From Cohnella candidum (GTDB lineage Bacteria; Bacillota; Bacilli; Paenibacillales; Paenibacillaceae): a stretch of 64,000 nucleotides of DNA. Position 1 is the first letter of the stretch. The number at the start of each line of letters is the position of its first letter. Positions 42,477-53,097 of this stretch are shown one piece after another. Under the pieces are notes generated by a model. The model ran no database searches. It saw only the letters and a list, made by a program, of their open reading frames with translations, and was not told where the DNA came from. The DNA lies in assembly GCF_003713065.1 (NCBI RefSeq), contig NZ_CP033433.1:5171501-5235500 (forward strand). Reading direction: 5' to 3'. The position numbers were made by a program, and so were the translations under genes.

Positions 42477-42935
42477 TCACGTTTGCGGATCGGGAAGACG
42501 CTTTTCGTAAAGCCGCAGCAGCAAGCCGTTTTCTTTGCGCTCTTCGTAGAGGGGGAGGTACCCCGCTTTCTTGTAAACGTCAAAGCGCTTGGCGTCCCGA
42601 TGCGCTGCCCGCGCATGAAACGTCGCGCGATCGGGGAAACGCCCTTCCAGCTCGCGAAGAAGACGCACGCACAGACTCGATCGGCGGGCGGAATCCGGAA
42701 CCCACAGCACGTCGACATAGACGATTTGGCCGCGGTCCTGTCCCCGGGTTACGCCGGCGATCGTTGCGTTGCCCCATACGGCTTTCAGCCAAATCCGCGT
42801 TTTCAGGCTTTGCTTGAGGGACCATGCATTCTCCATCTTCTGAATGGCCGATAATTCCGGCTCGCCCGCGAAGTGGCGGAGCTGAACCGCGTAAATCTCC
42901 TCCGCGTCGTCCGCGACCGCTTGTTCGATTTTCAA
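42477..42935 (-). CDS. GNAT-family N-acetyltransferase
   Basis: The start is a TTG at 42935 after AAGGAGGGGG, giving 152 residues; the frame continues upstream but only as a shadow. The protein has a GNAT layout: KIEQAVADDAEEIYAVQ at the start, a central beta strand pair (IAGVTRGQDRGQIVYVDVLWVP) and the acetyl-CoA loop region DSARRSSLCVRLLRELEGR, ending with an FDVYKKAGYLPLYEERK segment. The acceptor is unknown. Its promoter carries the same 24-bp operator as the surface protein gene, so the two are probably coregulated. Confidence 0.82.
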   Translation of the reverse strand: MKIEQAVADDAEEIYAVQLRHFAGEPELSAIQKMENAWSLKQSLKTRIWLKAVWGNATIAGVTRGQDRGQIVYVDVLWVPDSARRSSLCVRLLRELEGRFPDRATFHARAAHRDAKRFDVYKKAGYLPLYEERKENGLLLRLYEKRLPDPQT

Positions 42936-42969
42936 GAAACCCCCTCCTTGCCGTGATCGGCTAAAGCCG

Positions 42970-43019
42970 ATCATAGCAGAGACGGGGGCAGGGAAAACTA
43001 CTTGAAATCGCAGGTAGTT
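42970..43019 (-). promoter_or_regulatory. Promoter and operator of the GNAT gene
   Basis: AACTAC-N12-GTAGTT (42996-43019) lies 20 bases upstream of TATGAT (-10, 42970-42975) on the minus strand, the same geometry as at 42421-42470. Bases inside the repeat (ATTTC next to the inner edge) are also shared. It sits in the 95-base gap behind the response regulator gene. Confidence 0.7.
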
Positions 43020-43030
43020 TGCTTGAATCG

Positions 43031-43717
43031 TCAGAACAGGTGAAGCTGCTTGGCAAGCTGCAGGATTTCCTTCGAATTGTGCTTTTTCAGCCGCAGCCAC
43101 TCCAGATACGGGAACTTTCCTTTCAGCGCCGAAGACACTTTGCACAGTTCGTTGTTGATCGTATATTCGCTGTAAAACAGCATGTCGGAAATCTCCCGGC
43201 GATTGTATCCGGCGTCCAGCAGCCTGAGGATTTGGATCTGTTTCGACGTGATTTTCGTTTTTAATTCCTGGTCTTGACGCGCGCTTAACGCGCTGAGCAC
43301 CTTCGGAGCCGCGGAGTGATGGATGCCGGAACGGCCCTGGAAAGCGGCCCGCACGGCGGAAGGGATGTCTTCCAGGTAGTCCTTGGTGATGTAATTCGCG
43401 ACGCCGCCGAAGCCGAGCATGTGAGAGACGATTTCTTCGTCCTCGATGGAAGAAAGCACGATCACCTTGAGGTCGGGGAATCGGTTGCGGAAATCGAGAG
43501 CGATTTCCAGTCCCTCCATGTTTTTGCCGGCCAAATTCAAATCGAGCAGCAGCAGGTCGAAGGGCGTCGAACCGGAGGCCTGCATCAGCGTTTCCCGGTT
43601 GACGGCGGTACCGACCACCTTGAAATCGGACTCCTTCCCAAGCCGTTCCGACAGAAGCCGAGAATACACGGGATCGTCTTCGCATACGAATACGCGGATG
43701 GTTTGCTCGCTTTCCAC
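43031..43717 (-). CDS. Response regulator with receiver and LuxR/NarL-like HTH domains
   Basis: The GTG at 43717 follows AGGAGGAAGG, giving 228 residues; it starts 14 bases after the kinase gene. The receiver domain (1-125) has the acidic pair in VCEDDP, the phosphoacceptor Asp59 in LLLLDLNLAG, and the conserved lysine in YITKDYL. The C-terminal segment ITSKQIQILRLLDAGYNRREISDMLFYSEYTI has the LuxR/NarL HTH pattern, though divergent. It should be phosphorylated by the kinase at 43732. The paired operators at 42447 and 42996 are its best candidate targets, judged by proximity and dyad symmetry. Confidence 0.88.
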   Translation of the reverse strand: MESEQTIRVFVCEDDPVYSRLLSERLGKESDFKVVGTAVNRETLMQASGSTPFDLLLLDLNLAGKNMEGLEIALDFRNRFPDLKVIVLSSIEDEEIVSHMLGFGGVANYITKDYLEDIPSAVRAAFQGRSGIHHSAAPKVLSALSARQDQELKTKITSKQIQILRLLDAGYNRREISDMLFYSEYTINNELCKVSSALKGKFPYLEWLRLKKHNSKEILQLAKQLHLF

Positions 43718-43731
43718 TTCGATCCTTCCTC

Positions 43732-45195
43732 CTATAACTGCGTTTCCCGAACGGTCCGTCTGCCGGGCAGCGACCATTTCCGCCTTGCCGAATCCATCGG
43801 CAGCCTGAGCGTGAACGTCGTTCCTTTTCCTTCTTCGCTGCTGACCAGCAGATCCCCGCCGTGTTTCTGCACGACCATTTTGGAATAAGGCAAGCCAAGA
43901 CCGAAGTTGTGTTCCGTGTGTTTGGTCGAATAAAAGGGGTCGAAAATGCGGGCTTGTTCCGATTCGGCGATCCCTGTGCCGTTGTCCGTCAGCACGATGT
44001 CGACCGCCCTGCTTTTTTTCGCCATGGCGATCGTCAGAACGCCTTCCCCCGGCCTCATCGCCTCGATGGCATTGCGGATCAAGTTGCCCAGCGCTTCTTG
44101 CAGATGCATGGAATCGCAAAGCACCGTAACCTCACCCATGTTGCCGATCCGAACCTTGATGGCTTTGCTGCGGATGAATCCGTCGTTGGATCGCACCGCC
44201 TGTTCGACGATATCGGCCAACCGGTGCGGTTTTCTGTCGAGGATGACGTCTTCGAGCTGCTTCTGCATGCGCGCGATCATCCGGTTTAAGCGGTCCATTT
44301 CGTCCACCATCACATCCAAATCGCGAATGATGTCAGGATGACCCGGATCGACGGAAGCGTCTTTGATGTTCTTGGCGAGAAGGGCCATATTGGTCAGGCG
44401 GTTTTTCATCAGGTGATTCATGGCGCTCGCGTTTCTGGCCAAGGCTTCGAACGTGTTGTTGAACACGTGCTTTTCGACGCGGATGCGGATGCCGAATACG
44501 CCGAAACGCCAGATGCAGTAAACGGTCAACACGAGCGCGGAGGCGGCGAACGGAGTGAAAAAGGCTCGCCAATTCACCGACTCGTGGAACGCGCGGGGGA
44601 AAATGTTGAACAGGATGTTAAAAAGCTCGGGCGGAAAAATGAGGCAGGCGAAGAGAATCATGTGGATGCGCTTGTTCCTCGTGCGTTCTTTCACCGTCGC
44701 TCGTATGAGTATGAATAGGGAGATCAAGTGGTAGAGCAGCGCCCAAGCGCCGAAAAAAGCGTAGTCGATGCCGTCTTGGACGTTCAGCGGCGTCGTGAAC
44801 AACATATAAAGGATCGGAGCGAGCAGCAGGATCGCTAGCGTCCGCTTGACCGTCCGTGCAACCGACCCCGAAATGGCAATCGCAAACATGAGCGTACCGT
44901 AAGGCGTATACGTATAGCCCGTGAAATCGGAAAGGGGCTTCAAGTCGAGAATGAATTTCACCGTTCGCGGAGGCAAATAAGGCGCCATGGAAGGGAGGAT
45001 ATTGTCGGGCAGGATGTAGGAGACGAGAATGGCCAGGCAGCCTACCGACAGAATCGAAATGAACCATTTGACGGGCTCGTTTCGGTCGCGGGCGAAAATG
45101 ATGACGATAATCATCATGTACAGAAACATTAAGATCACGCCGAAAGCACCCCGGAGGTAGATTTTTCGATCATGGAAACGCAAACATTTTACCAC
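43732..45195 (-). CDS. Membrane sensor histidine kinase
   Basis: This protein of up to 487 residues has about eight hydrophobic segments in the first 230, then a DHp region with the phosphoacceptor His261 in AMNHLMKNRLTNMALLAK, and a HATPase_c domain (LIRNAIEAM, DNGTGI, FDPFYSTKHTEHNFGLGLPYS). The many membrane helices without an extracellular domain recall kinases that sense membrane state or small hydrophobic signals. The start is uncertain: the GTG at 45195 has no obvious ribosome binding site, and the in-frame GTG at residue 20 is an alternative. It is the first gene of the kinase-regulator pair. Confidence 0.88.
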   Translation of the reverse strand: MVKCLRFHDRKIYLRGAFGVILMFLYMMIIVIIFARDRNEPVKWFISILSVGCLAILVSYILPDNILPSMAPYLPPRTVKFILDLKPLSDFTGYTYTPYGTLMFAIAISGSVARTVKRTLAILLLAPILYMLFTTPLNVQDGIDYAFFGAWALLYHLISLFILIRATVKERTRNKRIHMILFACLIFPPELFNILFNIFPRAFHESVNWRAFFTPFAASALVLTVYCIWRFGVFGIRIRVEKHVFNNTFEALARNASAMNHLMKNRLTNMALLAKNIKDASVDPGHPDIIRDLDVMVDEMDRLNRMIARMQKQLEDVILDRKPHRLADIVEQAVRSNDGFIRSKAIKVRIGNMGEVTVLCDSMHLQEALGNLIRNAIEAMRPGEGVLTIAMAKKSRAVDIVLTDNGTGIAESEQARIFDPFYSTKHTEHNFGLGLPYSKMVVQKHGGDLLVSSEEGKGTTFTLRLPMDSARRKWSLPGRRTVRETQL

Positions 45196-45245
45196 GATAA
45201 CGAGAATAAAAATGTCATTTTATGTCACGAACAAACAATCGGTCT

Positions 45246-45258
45246 AAATACGAACATT
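45246..45258 (+). promoter_or_regulatory. PurR box 1 of the pur operon
   Basis: AAATACGAACATT matches AWWWCCGAACWWT at 12 of 13 positions. It sits between the divergent kinase gene and the pur promoter, 34 bases upstream of the -35. Confidence 0.78.
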
Positions 45259-45277
45259 CAAATGATAAAAGAAGATT

Positions 45278-45290
45278 AGCGTTCGTCTTT
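45278..45290 (-). promoter_or_regulatory. PurR box 2 of the pur operon (inverted, weaker)
   Basis: Read on the minus strand as AAAGACGAACGCT, keeping the central CGAAC. The inverted pair has nearly the same spacing as at pbuG (start-to-start 32 bases in both). Confidence 0.6.
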
Positions 45291-45292
45291 GT

Positions 45293-45321
45293 TTGACATT
45301 CCAAGCCGTGTAAGGTACACT
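45293..45321 (+). promoter_or_regulatory. Promoter of the pur operon
   Basis: TTGACA (45293-45298), 17 bases, and TACACT (45316-45321). Transcription would start near 45328, leaving a leader of about 330 bases before purE. Confidence 0.85.
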
Positions 45322-45372
45322 GAATAAGCATCGCAAGAGAAATTATCGATTTAAGAATCATATGGCGGTATA

Positions 45373-45437
45373 CGCGTATAAACTCGGGAATCGGCCCGAA
45401 CGTCTCTACCCGGAAACCTTAATTTCCGGACTACGCG
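45373..45437 (+). ncRNA. Guanine riboswitch aptamer of the pur operon
   Basis: P1 is CGCGTA with TACGCG. P2 is CTCGGG with CCCGA and an AATCGG loop, J2/3 is GTCTCTAC, and P3 is CCGGAAA/TTTCCGG with a CCTTAA loop. The specificity base in GGACTACG is C, which indicates guanine or hypoxanthine. Confidence 0.94.
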
Positions 45438-45560
45438 GCATTTCGCCCCTAGTACGGCATGCCTAAACCTCGAGCGAGTTCCCGTTCGCCGGGACACCCG
45501 TTTCTTTCGGGGTTTCAGTTGTCGTCGAAATAGGGGGAAAGACCACGAATAGAGAATGCA

Positions 45561-45606
45561 AGGGCCGATGGGGTAAAATGTAACAGATACCCATCGCCCT
45601 TTTTTT
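45561..45606 (+). terminator. Riboswitch-controlled terminator before purE
   Basis: AGGGCCGATGGGGTA pairs with TACCCATCGCCCT with two single-base bulges, followed by seven T residues. It lies 124 bases after the aptamer, so a longer antiterminator structure must connect them. Confidence 0.9.
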
Positions 45607-45657
45607 GCTTTATGAGGGATTGAGGACAAACCAAAGAGACAGGGGAAGTGTGGGAGC

Positions 45658-46143
45658 ATGTCGGTTTTGGTCGGCGTCATCATGGGAAGCACCTCGGATT
45701 GGGAGACGATGAAAAAAGCGTGCGACGTGCTGGATGAGCTGAATGTTCCTTACGAGAAGAAGGTCGTGTCGGCGCACCGCACGCCGGATCTCATGTTCGA
45801 ATACGCGGAGACGGCGGCCGGCCGCGGCTTGAAAGTGATTATCGCCGGCGCCGGCGGTGCCGCCCACTTGCCGGGCATGGTGGCCGCCAAAACCGTGCTG
45901 CCCGTCATCGGAGTGCCCGTTCAATCCAAAGCGTTGAACGGGCTGGATTCGCTTCTCTCGATCGTGCAGATGCCGGGCGGCATTCCGGTGGCGACCGTCG
46001 CCATCGGACAAGCCGGGGCCACGAACGCCGGCTTGCTGGCGGCGCAAATCATCGGCGCTTTCGATCCAGAAGTTCAATCGCGCATCGAAGCCCGCCGGGA
46101 GAGAATCACCCGGGAAGTGCTGGAGGGCGGTGAGCTGCCATGA
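45658..46143 (+). CDS. purE: N5-carboxyaminoimidazole ribonucleotide mutase
   Basis: This 161-residue class I PurE moves the carboxyl group of N5-CAIR to give CAIR. It shows [26 protein letters not shown] (catalytic His), [13 protein letters not shown] and [22 protein letters not shown]. It is the first gene of the pur operon and overlaps purK by four bases (ATGA). Expression is governed by PurR boxes and the guanine aptamer upstream. Confidence 0.97.
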   Translation: MSVLVGVIMGSTSDWETMKKACDVLDELNVPYEKKVVSAHRTPDLMFEYAETAAGRGLKVIIAGAGGAAHLPGMVAAKTVLPVIGVPVQSKALNGLDSLLSIVQMPGGIPVATVAIGQAGATNAGLLAAQIIGAFDPEVQSRIEARRERITREVLEGGELP

Positions 46144-47303
46144 CCTCCGCCACCATCCTTCCGGGCGCGACCATCGGCATCCTCGGCGGCGGCCAATTGG
46201 GCCGGATGCTCGCGCATGCGGGCAACCGGCTCGGCTACCGCTTCGTGACGCTCGATCCGACGCCGGATTCGCCTTGTGGCCAGACAGCCCGCCAAATCGT
46301 CGCCGGCTACGGCGACCGCGAGGCCGCCCGCGAGCTCGCCCGACTTTCGGACGTCATCACGTACGAGTTTGAGAACGTCGATGCCGAAGTGGCGGCCATG
46401 CTTGAAGCGGAATCTTACGTTCCGCAGGGAAGCGCGCTGCTGTATACGACGCAGCATCGCCTTCGCGAGAAGCACGCCCTCGAGGCCGCAGGCGCCAGAG
46501 TGGCTCCTTACGCCGAGATCGCGAGCCTGCAAGATCTGCGCGAGGCGGCGGAACGGCTCGGACTGCCGGCCATTCTCAAAACGGCGACCGGCGGTTACGA
46601 CGGCAAAGGGCAGTGGGTGCTTCGGTCGGCAGACGACCTGGACCGGGCCTGGGAGGAAGCGTCCCGCGCCGGAACGGCGCTCGTGCTCGAGAAATTCGTC
46701 CGCTTCGCGAAAGAGATTTCCGTGATCGCTGCCCGCCGGCCTTCCGGCGAAGTCCGTACGTTCGCGCCGGCCGAGAACGTTCACGTGAACAATATTTTGC
46801 ACTTATCCATCGTACCTGCCCGCATTCCGGATCACGTAAGAGCGGAGGCGGAGGGCTTGGCGATCTCGATCGCCGAATCGCTGAACGTCGTCGGCCTGAT
46901 CGCGGTGGAAATGTTCCTGGCCGAGGATGGAACGCTATACGTAAACGAGCTTGCCCCGCGGCCCCACAATTCTGGCCATTACACGATGGACGCTTGCCGC
47001 ACCTCGCAGTTCGAGCAGCACATCCGCGCGATCTGCGATTTGCCGCTGGGAGATACGTCCTTGATGACGCCCGTGGTGATGGTGAACGTGCTGGGCGAAC
47101 ACATGGAGTCCTTGTTGCAATGGCTGCCCGCCTGCGACGTGGAAGCGGAGAAGCTGGGCGTCGAGCCGAAGGTTCACCTGTACGGCAAGGCGGAATCGAA
47201 AACGGGACGCAAAATGGGCCATATCAACGTGCTGGCTCCCCATACGGGCGCAGCGCTCGCTTGGATCTCGCAAACAGACATTTGGAGGTATGACGAAGCA
47301 TGA
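46140..47303 (+). CDS. purK: N5-carboxyaminoimidazole ribonucleotide synthase
   Basis: This 387-residue ATP-grasp enzyme makes N5-CAIR from AIR, bicarbonate and ATP. It has [40 protein letters not shown] (ATP loop), [19 protein letters not shown] and [18 protein letters not shown]. Start and stop overlap the neighbouring purE and purB genes by four bases each, showing tight coupling. Length is normal. Confidence 0.97.
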   Translation: MTSATILPGATIGILGGGQLGRMLAHAGNRLGYRFVTLDPTPDSPCGQTARQIVAGYGDREAARELARLSDVITYEFENVDAEVAAMLEAESYVPQGSALLYTTQHRLREKHALEAAGARVAPYAEIASLQDLREAAERLGLPAILKTATGGYDGKGQWVLRSADDLDRAWEEASRAGTALVLEKFVRFAKEISVIAARRPSGEVRTFAPAENVHVNNILHLSIVPARIPDHVRAEAEGLAISIAESLNVVGLIAVEMFLAEDGTLYVNELAPRPHNSGHYTMDACRTSQFEQHIRAICDLPLGDTSLMTPVVMVNVLGEHMESLLQWLPACDVEAEKLGVEPKVHLYGKAESKTGRKMGHINVLAPHTGAALAWISQTDIWRYDEA

Positions 47304-48595
47304 TCGAACGGTACAGCCGCCCCGAGATGCGGGCGATTTGGACGGAACAGAACAAGTTCCAGGCTTGGCTGGAGGTAGAGCTTTGCGCTTGCGAAGCCTG
47401 GGCCGAGCTCGGACATATCCCGAAGGAAGACACCGTCCTCCTGCGGAAGAACGCCAAGTTCGACATTGACCGGATCTACGAAATCGAGCAGGAAACCCGT
47501 CACGATGTCATCGCCTTCACGCGCGCCGTCTCCGAAAGCCTCGGCGAAGAGCGCAAATGGGTGCATTACGGCCTGACGTCCACCGACGTCGTGGATACCG
47601 CGCTCGGATATGTTTTGCTGCAGGCGAACAAGATTTTGAGAAAAGACCTTGAAAACTTCATCGCGATCCTGCGCGAGCAGGCGATCCGTTATAAAGACAC
47701 CCCGATGATGGGCCGTACGCACGGCGTCCATGCGGAACCGACGACCTTCGGCCTGAAGCTGGCGCTGTGGCACGAGGAAATGAAACGCAACCTGGAACGC
47801 TTCGACCGGGCGGCAGACGGCGTGCAATTCGGCAAAATGTCCGGCGCGGTCGGCACGTACGCGAACATCGATCCTTTCGTCGAGCAGTTCGTGTGCAAGA
47901 AGCTCGGCACGAAGCCGGCGCCGATCTCCACGCAGACTTTGCAACGCGACCGCCACGCGGAATACATGGCGACGCTGTCGCTGATCGCCACGTCGATCGA
48001 CAAGTTCGCGACGGAAATCCGCGGTTTGCAGAAGAGCGAATTCCGCGAAGTGGAGGAGCCGTTCGCCAAAGGCCAGAAGGGTTCGTCGGCGATGCCGCAC
48101 AAGCGCAACCCGATCGGCTGCGAGAACATGAGCGGCCTGGCCCGCGTTATTCGCGGCCACATGATCTCGGCCTACGAGAACGTTCCGCTGTGGCATGAAC
48201 GCGACATTTCGCACTCCTCGGTCGAACGGATCATTTTGCCCGATGCCACGATGCTGCTGAACTACATGCTGAACCGTTTCGGAAACATCGTCAAAAACCT
48301 GACCGTGTTCCCTGAGAACATGAAGCGCAACATGCGCAGTACTTATAACGTCCCGTTCTCCGGCCGCGTCATGACGAAGCTGATCGACAAGGGCTTCAGC
48401 CGCGAGCAGGCTTACGACACCGTACAGCCCCGCGCCATGCAGGCTTGGGAAGAACAAAGGGATTTCCGCTCGATCGTGGAATCCACGCCGGAAATTACGG
48501 AAGCGCTCAGCCCGGAAGAAATCGCCGATTGCTTCGATCCTTCCTGGCATCTGAAACACGTTGACACGATTTTCGACCGTCTTGGCTTGAAATAA
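47300..48595 (+). CDS. purB: Adenylosuccinate lyase
   Basis: This 431-residue fumarase/aspartase-superfamily enzyme cleaves SAICAR to AICAR in IMP synthesis and adenylosuccinate to AMP. It has [38 protein letters not shown] with the catalytic His, and the signature [11 protein letters not shown] with the mobile-loop serine. It overlaps purK by four bases. Nine bases after its stop the message continues toward purC. Confidence 0.97.
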   Translation: MIERYSRPEMRAIWTEQNKFQAWLEVELCACEAWAELGHIPKEDTVLLRKNAKFDIDRIYEIEQETRHDVIAFTRAVSESLGEERKWVHYGLTSTDVVDTALGYVLLQANKILRKDLENFIAILREQAIRYKDTPMMGRTHGVHAEPTTFGLKLALWHEEMKRNLERFDRAADGVQFGKMSGAVGTYANIDPFVEQFVCKKLGTKPAPISTQTLQRDRHAEYMATLSLIATSIDKFATEIRGLQKSEFREVEEPFAKGQKGSSAMPHKRNPIGCENMSGLARVIRGHMISAYENVPLWHERDISHSSVERIILPDATMLLNYMLNRFGNIVKNLTVFPENMKRNMRSTYNVPFSGRVMTKLIDKGFSREQAYDTVQPRAMQAWEEQRDFRSIVESTPEITEALSPEEIADCFDPSWHLKHVDTIFDRLGLK

Positions 48596-48622
48596 CGACA
48601 GGGCATGGGGGAGGCCGCCAAG

Positions 48623-49513
48623 TTGCCGCATACGGAAGCATTATCGACCGCAGAAGGACTCGTGAACGCGCCGCTTCTGCACAAAGGCAAGGTCCGGGAG
48701 CTGTATGACCTCGGAGAACATTTGCTCATCGTCGTGACGGACCGCATCAGCGCGTTCGACTATGTACTGGATCCGCCGGTGCCGGACAAGGGCCGCGTGC
48801 TGAACGGGCTGAGCGCCTACTGGTTCGAACGGACGGAAAGCATCCAGCCGAACCACGTCGTGCACACGGACGTCTCGCTGCTTGGAGATCTGGTGAAAGA
48901 ACCGGGCAAACTGGCCGGACGCATCATGGTATGCCGAAAAGCGAAGCGGGTCGACATCGAGTGCGTCGTCCGCGGATATATCACCGGCGGCGGTTGGCGG
49001 CAGTACGTGTCGACCGGCGAGGTCAACGGGATCAAGCTTCCGGAAGGCTTGCGCAAGAACGGCAAGCTGGAGGAGCCGATCTTCACGCCGGCCGGCAAAA
49101 ACGACGTCGGACACGACGAAGACATCCCGTTTGATGAGATGGCTCGCCGCGTCGGACGGGAGCTTGCCGAAGAGCTCCGTGAGCGCAGCCTGCGATTATA
49201 TGAAGCCGGGCGCGAATATTGCGCGGAGCGCGGCATCATCCTCGCCGATTGCAAATTCGAGTTCGGAGTGCTGGACGGGGAGGTCATCCTGATCGACGAG
49301 CTGTTCACGCCGGATTCGTCGCGTTTTTGGGCGGAGGAGAAATACGCGCTGGACATCGAGATCGACAGCATGGACAAAGAGCCGGTCCGCACGTACCTGT
49401 CGGGCTCGGATTGGGACAAGAACAGCCCGCCTCCGCGGCTTCCGGATTCGGTCGTCGAGGAGACTTCGAACCGCTACCAGGAAATCTACCGCCGTTTGAC
49501 GGAGAAACGATAG
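48623..49513 (+). CDS. purC: SAICAR synthase, long (yeast-like) form
   Basis: The TTG at 48623 has GGGGGAGG eight bases upstream; an in-frame ATG at 48605 overlaps that site. The 296-residue protein joins CAIR with aspartate. It has LHKGKVRELYDLG, VVTDRISAFDYVLDPPVPDKG, ARIMVCRKAKRVDIECVVRGYITGGGW and DCKFEFGVLDGEVILIDE. It is about 55 residues longer than Bacillus PurC (about 241) and matches the longer SAICAR synthase form seen in yeast and some bacteria. A 376-base gap full of repeats follows before purS. Confidence 0.95.
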   Translation: MPHTEALSTAEGLVNAPLLHKGKVRELYDLGEHLLIVVTDRISAFDYVLDPPVPDKGRVLNGLSAYWFERTESIQPNHVVHTDVSLLGDLVKEPGKLAGRIMVCRKAKRVDIECVVRGYITGGGWRQYVSTGEVNGIKLPEGLRKNGKLEEPIFTPAGKNDVGHDEDIPFDEMARRVGRELAEELRERSLRLYEAGREYCAERGIILADCKFEFGVLDGEVILIDELFTPDSSRFWAEEKYALDIEIDSMDKEPVRTYLSGSDWDKNSPPPRLPDSVVEETSNRYQEIYRRLTEKR

Positions 49514-49543
49514 ACGCAGGTGTGTAGTCCCTTTTTTGCCTCC

Positions 49544-49570
49544 GACCTTGGGTATCCCCTTCGCTCAGAA
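49544..49570 (+). repeat. Palindromic repeat family, copy C1
   Basis: GACCTTGGGTATCCCC followed by TTCGCTCAGAA. It is nearly identical to copy B2 some 25 kb away and begins 30 bases after the purC stop. Confidence 0.78.
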
Positions 49571-49578
49571 GGGTGCCG

Positions 49579-49731
49579 TAACGCGTAAAACCCGTGTTAA
49601 AGTGCCGCATGGTGCTTGAATGAGCCGTTTAATACGCAAAAAACGTGTTAATGTGCTGGGCGATGCCGTAAAGCATTCAGTAACACGCAAAAGCCGTATT
49701 ATTCGGCAATCGGCGTATTGGTGCGACCGCC
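49579..49731 (+). repeat. Three 51-bp tandem units with a conserved hairpin
   Basis: Units start at 49579, 49630 and 49681, exactly 51 bases apart. The first 21 bases of each are related: TAACGCGTAAAACCCGTGTTA, TAATACGCAAAAAACGTGTTA and TAACACGCAAAAGCCGTATTA (21 bases each, described here as TAAyrCG - seven-base A-rich loop - CGTrTTA). Each folds into a 7-bp stem with a 7-base loop, perfect or with one mismatch. The remaining 30 bases of each unit differ, so only the hairpin is conserved. Confidence 0.7.
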
Positions 49732-49740
49732 TTCTCTCCT

Positions 49741-49776
49741 CTTCTGAGCGACGGGGATATCCCAGTCAGTCAGAAG
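49741..49776 (-). repeat. Palindromic repeat family, copy C2 (fullest copy)
   Basis: This 36-bp copy is palindromic nearly end to end: CTTCTGA at the left, TCAGAAG at the right, GAC/GTC arms and a central GGGGATATCCC. It best shows the parent structure, of which the other copies look like partial or diverged versions. Confidence 0.8.
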
Positions 49777-49807
49777 AAAGTAGATGAAACGTTGGCACAT
49801 GGCCACC

Positions 49808-49837
49808 CTGATCCGAAGGGATACCCAAGTTTCGGAC
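49808..49837 (-). repeat. Palindromic repeat family, copy C3
   Basis: CTGATCCGAAGGGATACCC followed by AAGTTTCGGAC. CCGAA and TTCGG arms flank GGGATACCC. It is inverted relative to copy C1 and ends 52 bases before purS. Confidence 0.7.
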
Positions 49838-49889
49838 AAAAAACAGAAACAGCAGCAGCCCACCCCCACCCACCCAAGGAGGAGAACCG

Positions 49890-50132
49890 ATGAAAGCCAA
49901 GGTTTACGTAACGATCAAGGAAAACGTGCTCGACCCCCAAGGAAACGCCGTGCAAGGAGCGCTCCACTCGCTGGGGTTCTCGGAAGTCGGCAAAGTACGC
50001 ATCGGAAAATTCATGGAAGTGGAACTGGACGCCGCGGACCGCGCCCAAGCGGAAGCCCAGCTGAAGTCCATGTGCGAAAAGCTCCTCGCCAACACCGTCG
50101 TCGAAGACTACCGATTCGAACTGGAGGGCTGA
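49890..50132 (+). CDS. purS: FGAM synthase subunit PurS
   Basis: This 80-residue protein is the small bridging subunit of the PurSQL formylglycinamidine synthase complex of Gram-positive bacteria. [38 protein letters not shown] and [12 protein letters not shown] are classic. The ATG follows AAGGAGG. It is the first gene after the repeat-filled gap and lies seven bases before purQ. Confidence 0.96.
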   Translation: MKAKVYVTIKENVLDPQGNAVQGALHSLGFSEVGKVRIGKFMEVELDAADRAQAEAQLKSMCEKLLANTVVEDYRFELEG

Positions 50133-50139
50133 TTTCCCC

Positions 50140-50809
50140 ATGAAATTCGCGGTTCTCGTTTTCCCGGGCTCCAACTGCGACCTCGATATGTTCCACGCCG
50201 TGGAAGACACGGTCGGCGAACAGGTCGACTACGTCTGGCACACGGCCAACGATCTTTCGCAGTACGACGCGATTCTCGTACCCGGCGGCTTCTCTTACGG
50301 TGACTACCTCCGCTGCGGCTCGATCGCGCAATTCGCGCCGGTCATGCAAGAAGTGCGCAAAGCCGCTGAAGCGGGTAAATTCGTCCTTGGCGTCTGCAAC
50401 GGTTTCCAAATCCTGACCGAAGCGGGTCTGCTCCCCGGAGCGCTTATCCGCAACAACAGCCTGCAGTTCCGCTGCCATCCCGTCGACCTCGTCGTGGAAA
50501 ACACCGGCACGGCTTTCACGAACGCATACGCCCCAGGCGAAACGATCCGCATTCCGATCGCCCACGGTGAAGGCAACTATTATGTAGACGAACAAACGCT
50601 GGAGCAGCTCAAAGCGAACAACCAGATCGTTTTCCGCTACCAAGGTCACAATCCGAACGGCTCCGTCGACAACATCGCCGGCGTCTCCAACGAGCGCGGC
50701 AACGTCGTCGGCATGATGCCGCACCCCGAACGCGCGGTCAGCGAGCTGCTCGGCTCGAAGGACGGCGCCCGCATGTTCACGTCAGTACTCAACGCTTGGA
50801 GGGAACGCA

Positions 50810-50832
<23 letters not shown>
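50140..50832 (+). CDS. purQ: FGAM synthase glutaminase subunit PurQ
   Basis: This 230-residue class I glutamine amidotransferase supplies ammonia to PurL. It has [32 protein letters not shown], the nucleophile cysteine in [10 protein letters not shown], and the His/Glu pair in MMPHPERA. Its 3' end overlaps the purL start by 23 bases. Confidence 0.97.
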
Positions 50833-53053
<2,221 letters not shown>

Positions 53054-53097
53054 TAAACGTTTTGCATCAAGACGGCGAACAGAACGGAGGGACAACG

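Larger units (their letters stand above)
49514..49889. other. Repeat-filled 376-base gap inside the pur operon
   Basis: Between purC and purS. From left to right it has a T run (49532-49537), palindromic copy C1, three 51-bp units each starting with a TAAcaCG...CGTGTTA hairpin, copy C2 and copy C3. No promoter and no coding frame is convincing; Bacillus pur operons have no comparable gap here. Confidence 0.75.

Noticed and set aside
49579..49731. CRISPR array
   Set aside because: Three diverged 21-base repeats with 30-base spacers, no cas genes, and repeat divergence too high for a functional array. Kept as a tandem hairpin repeat instead.
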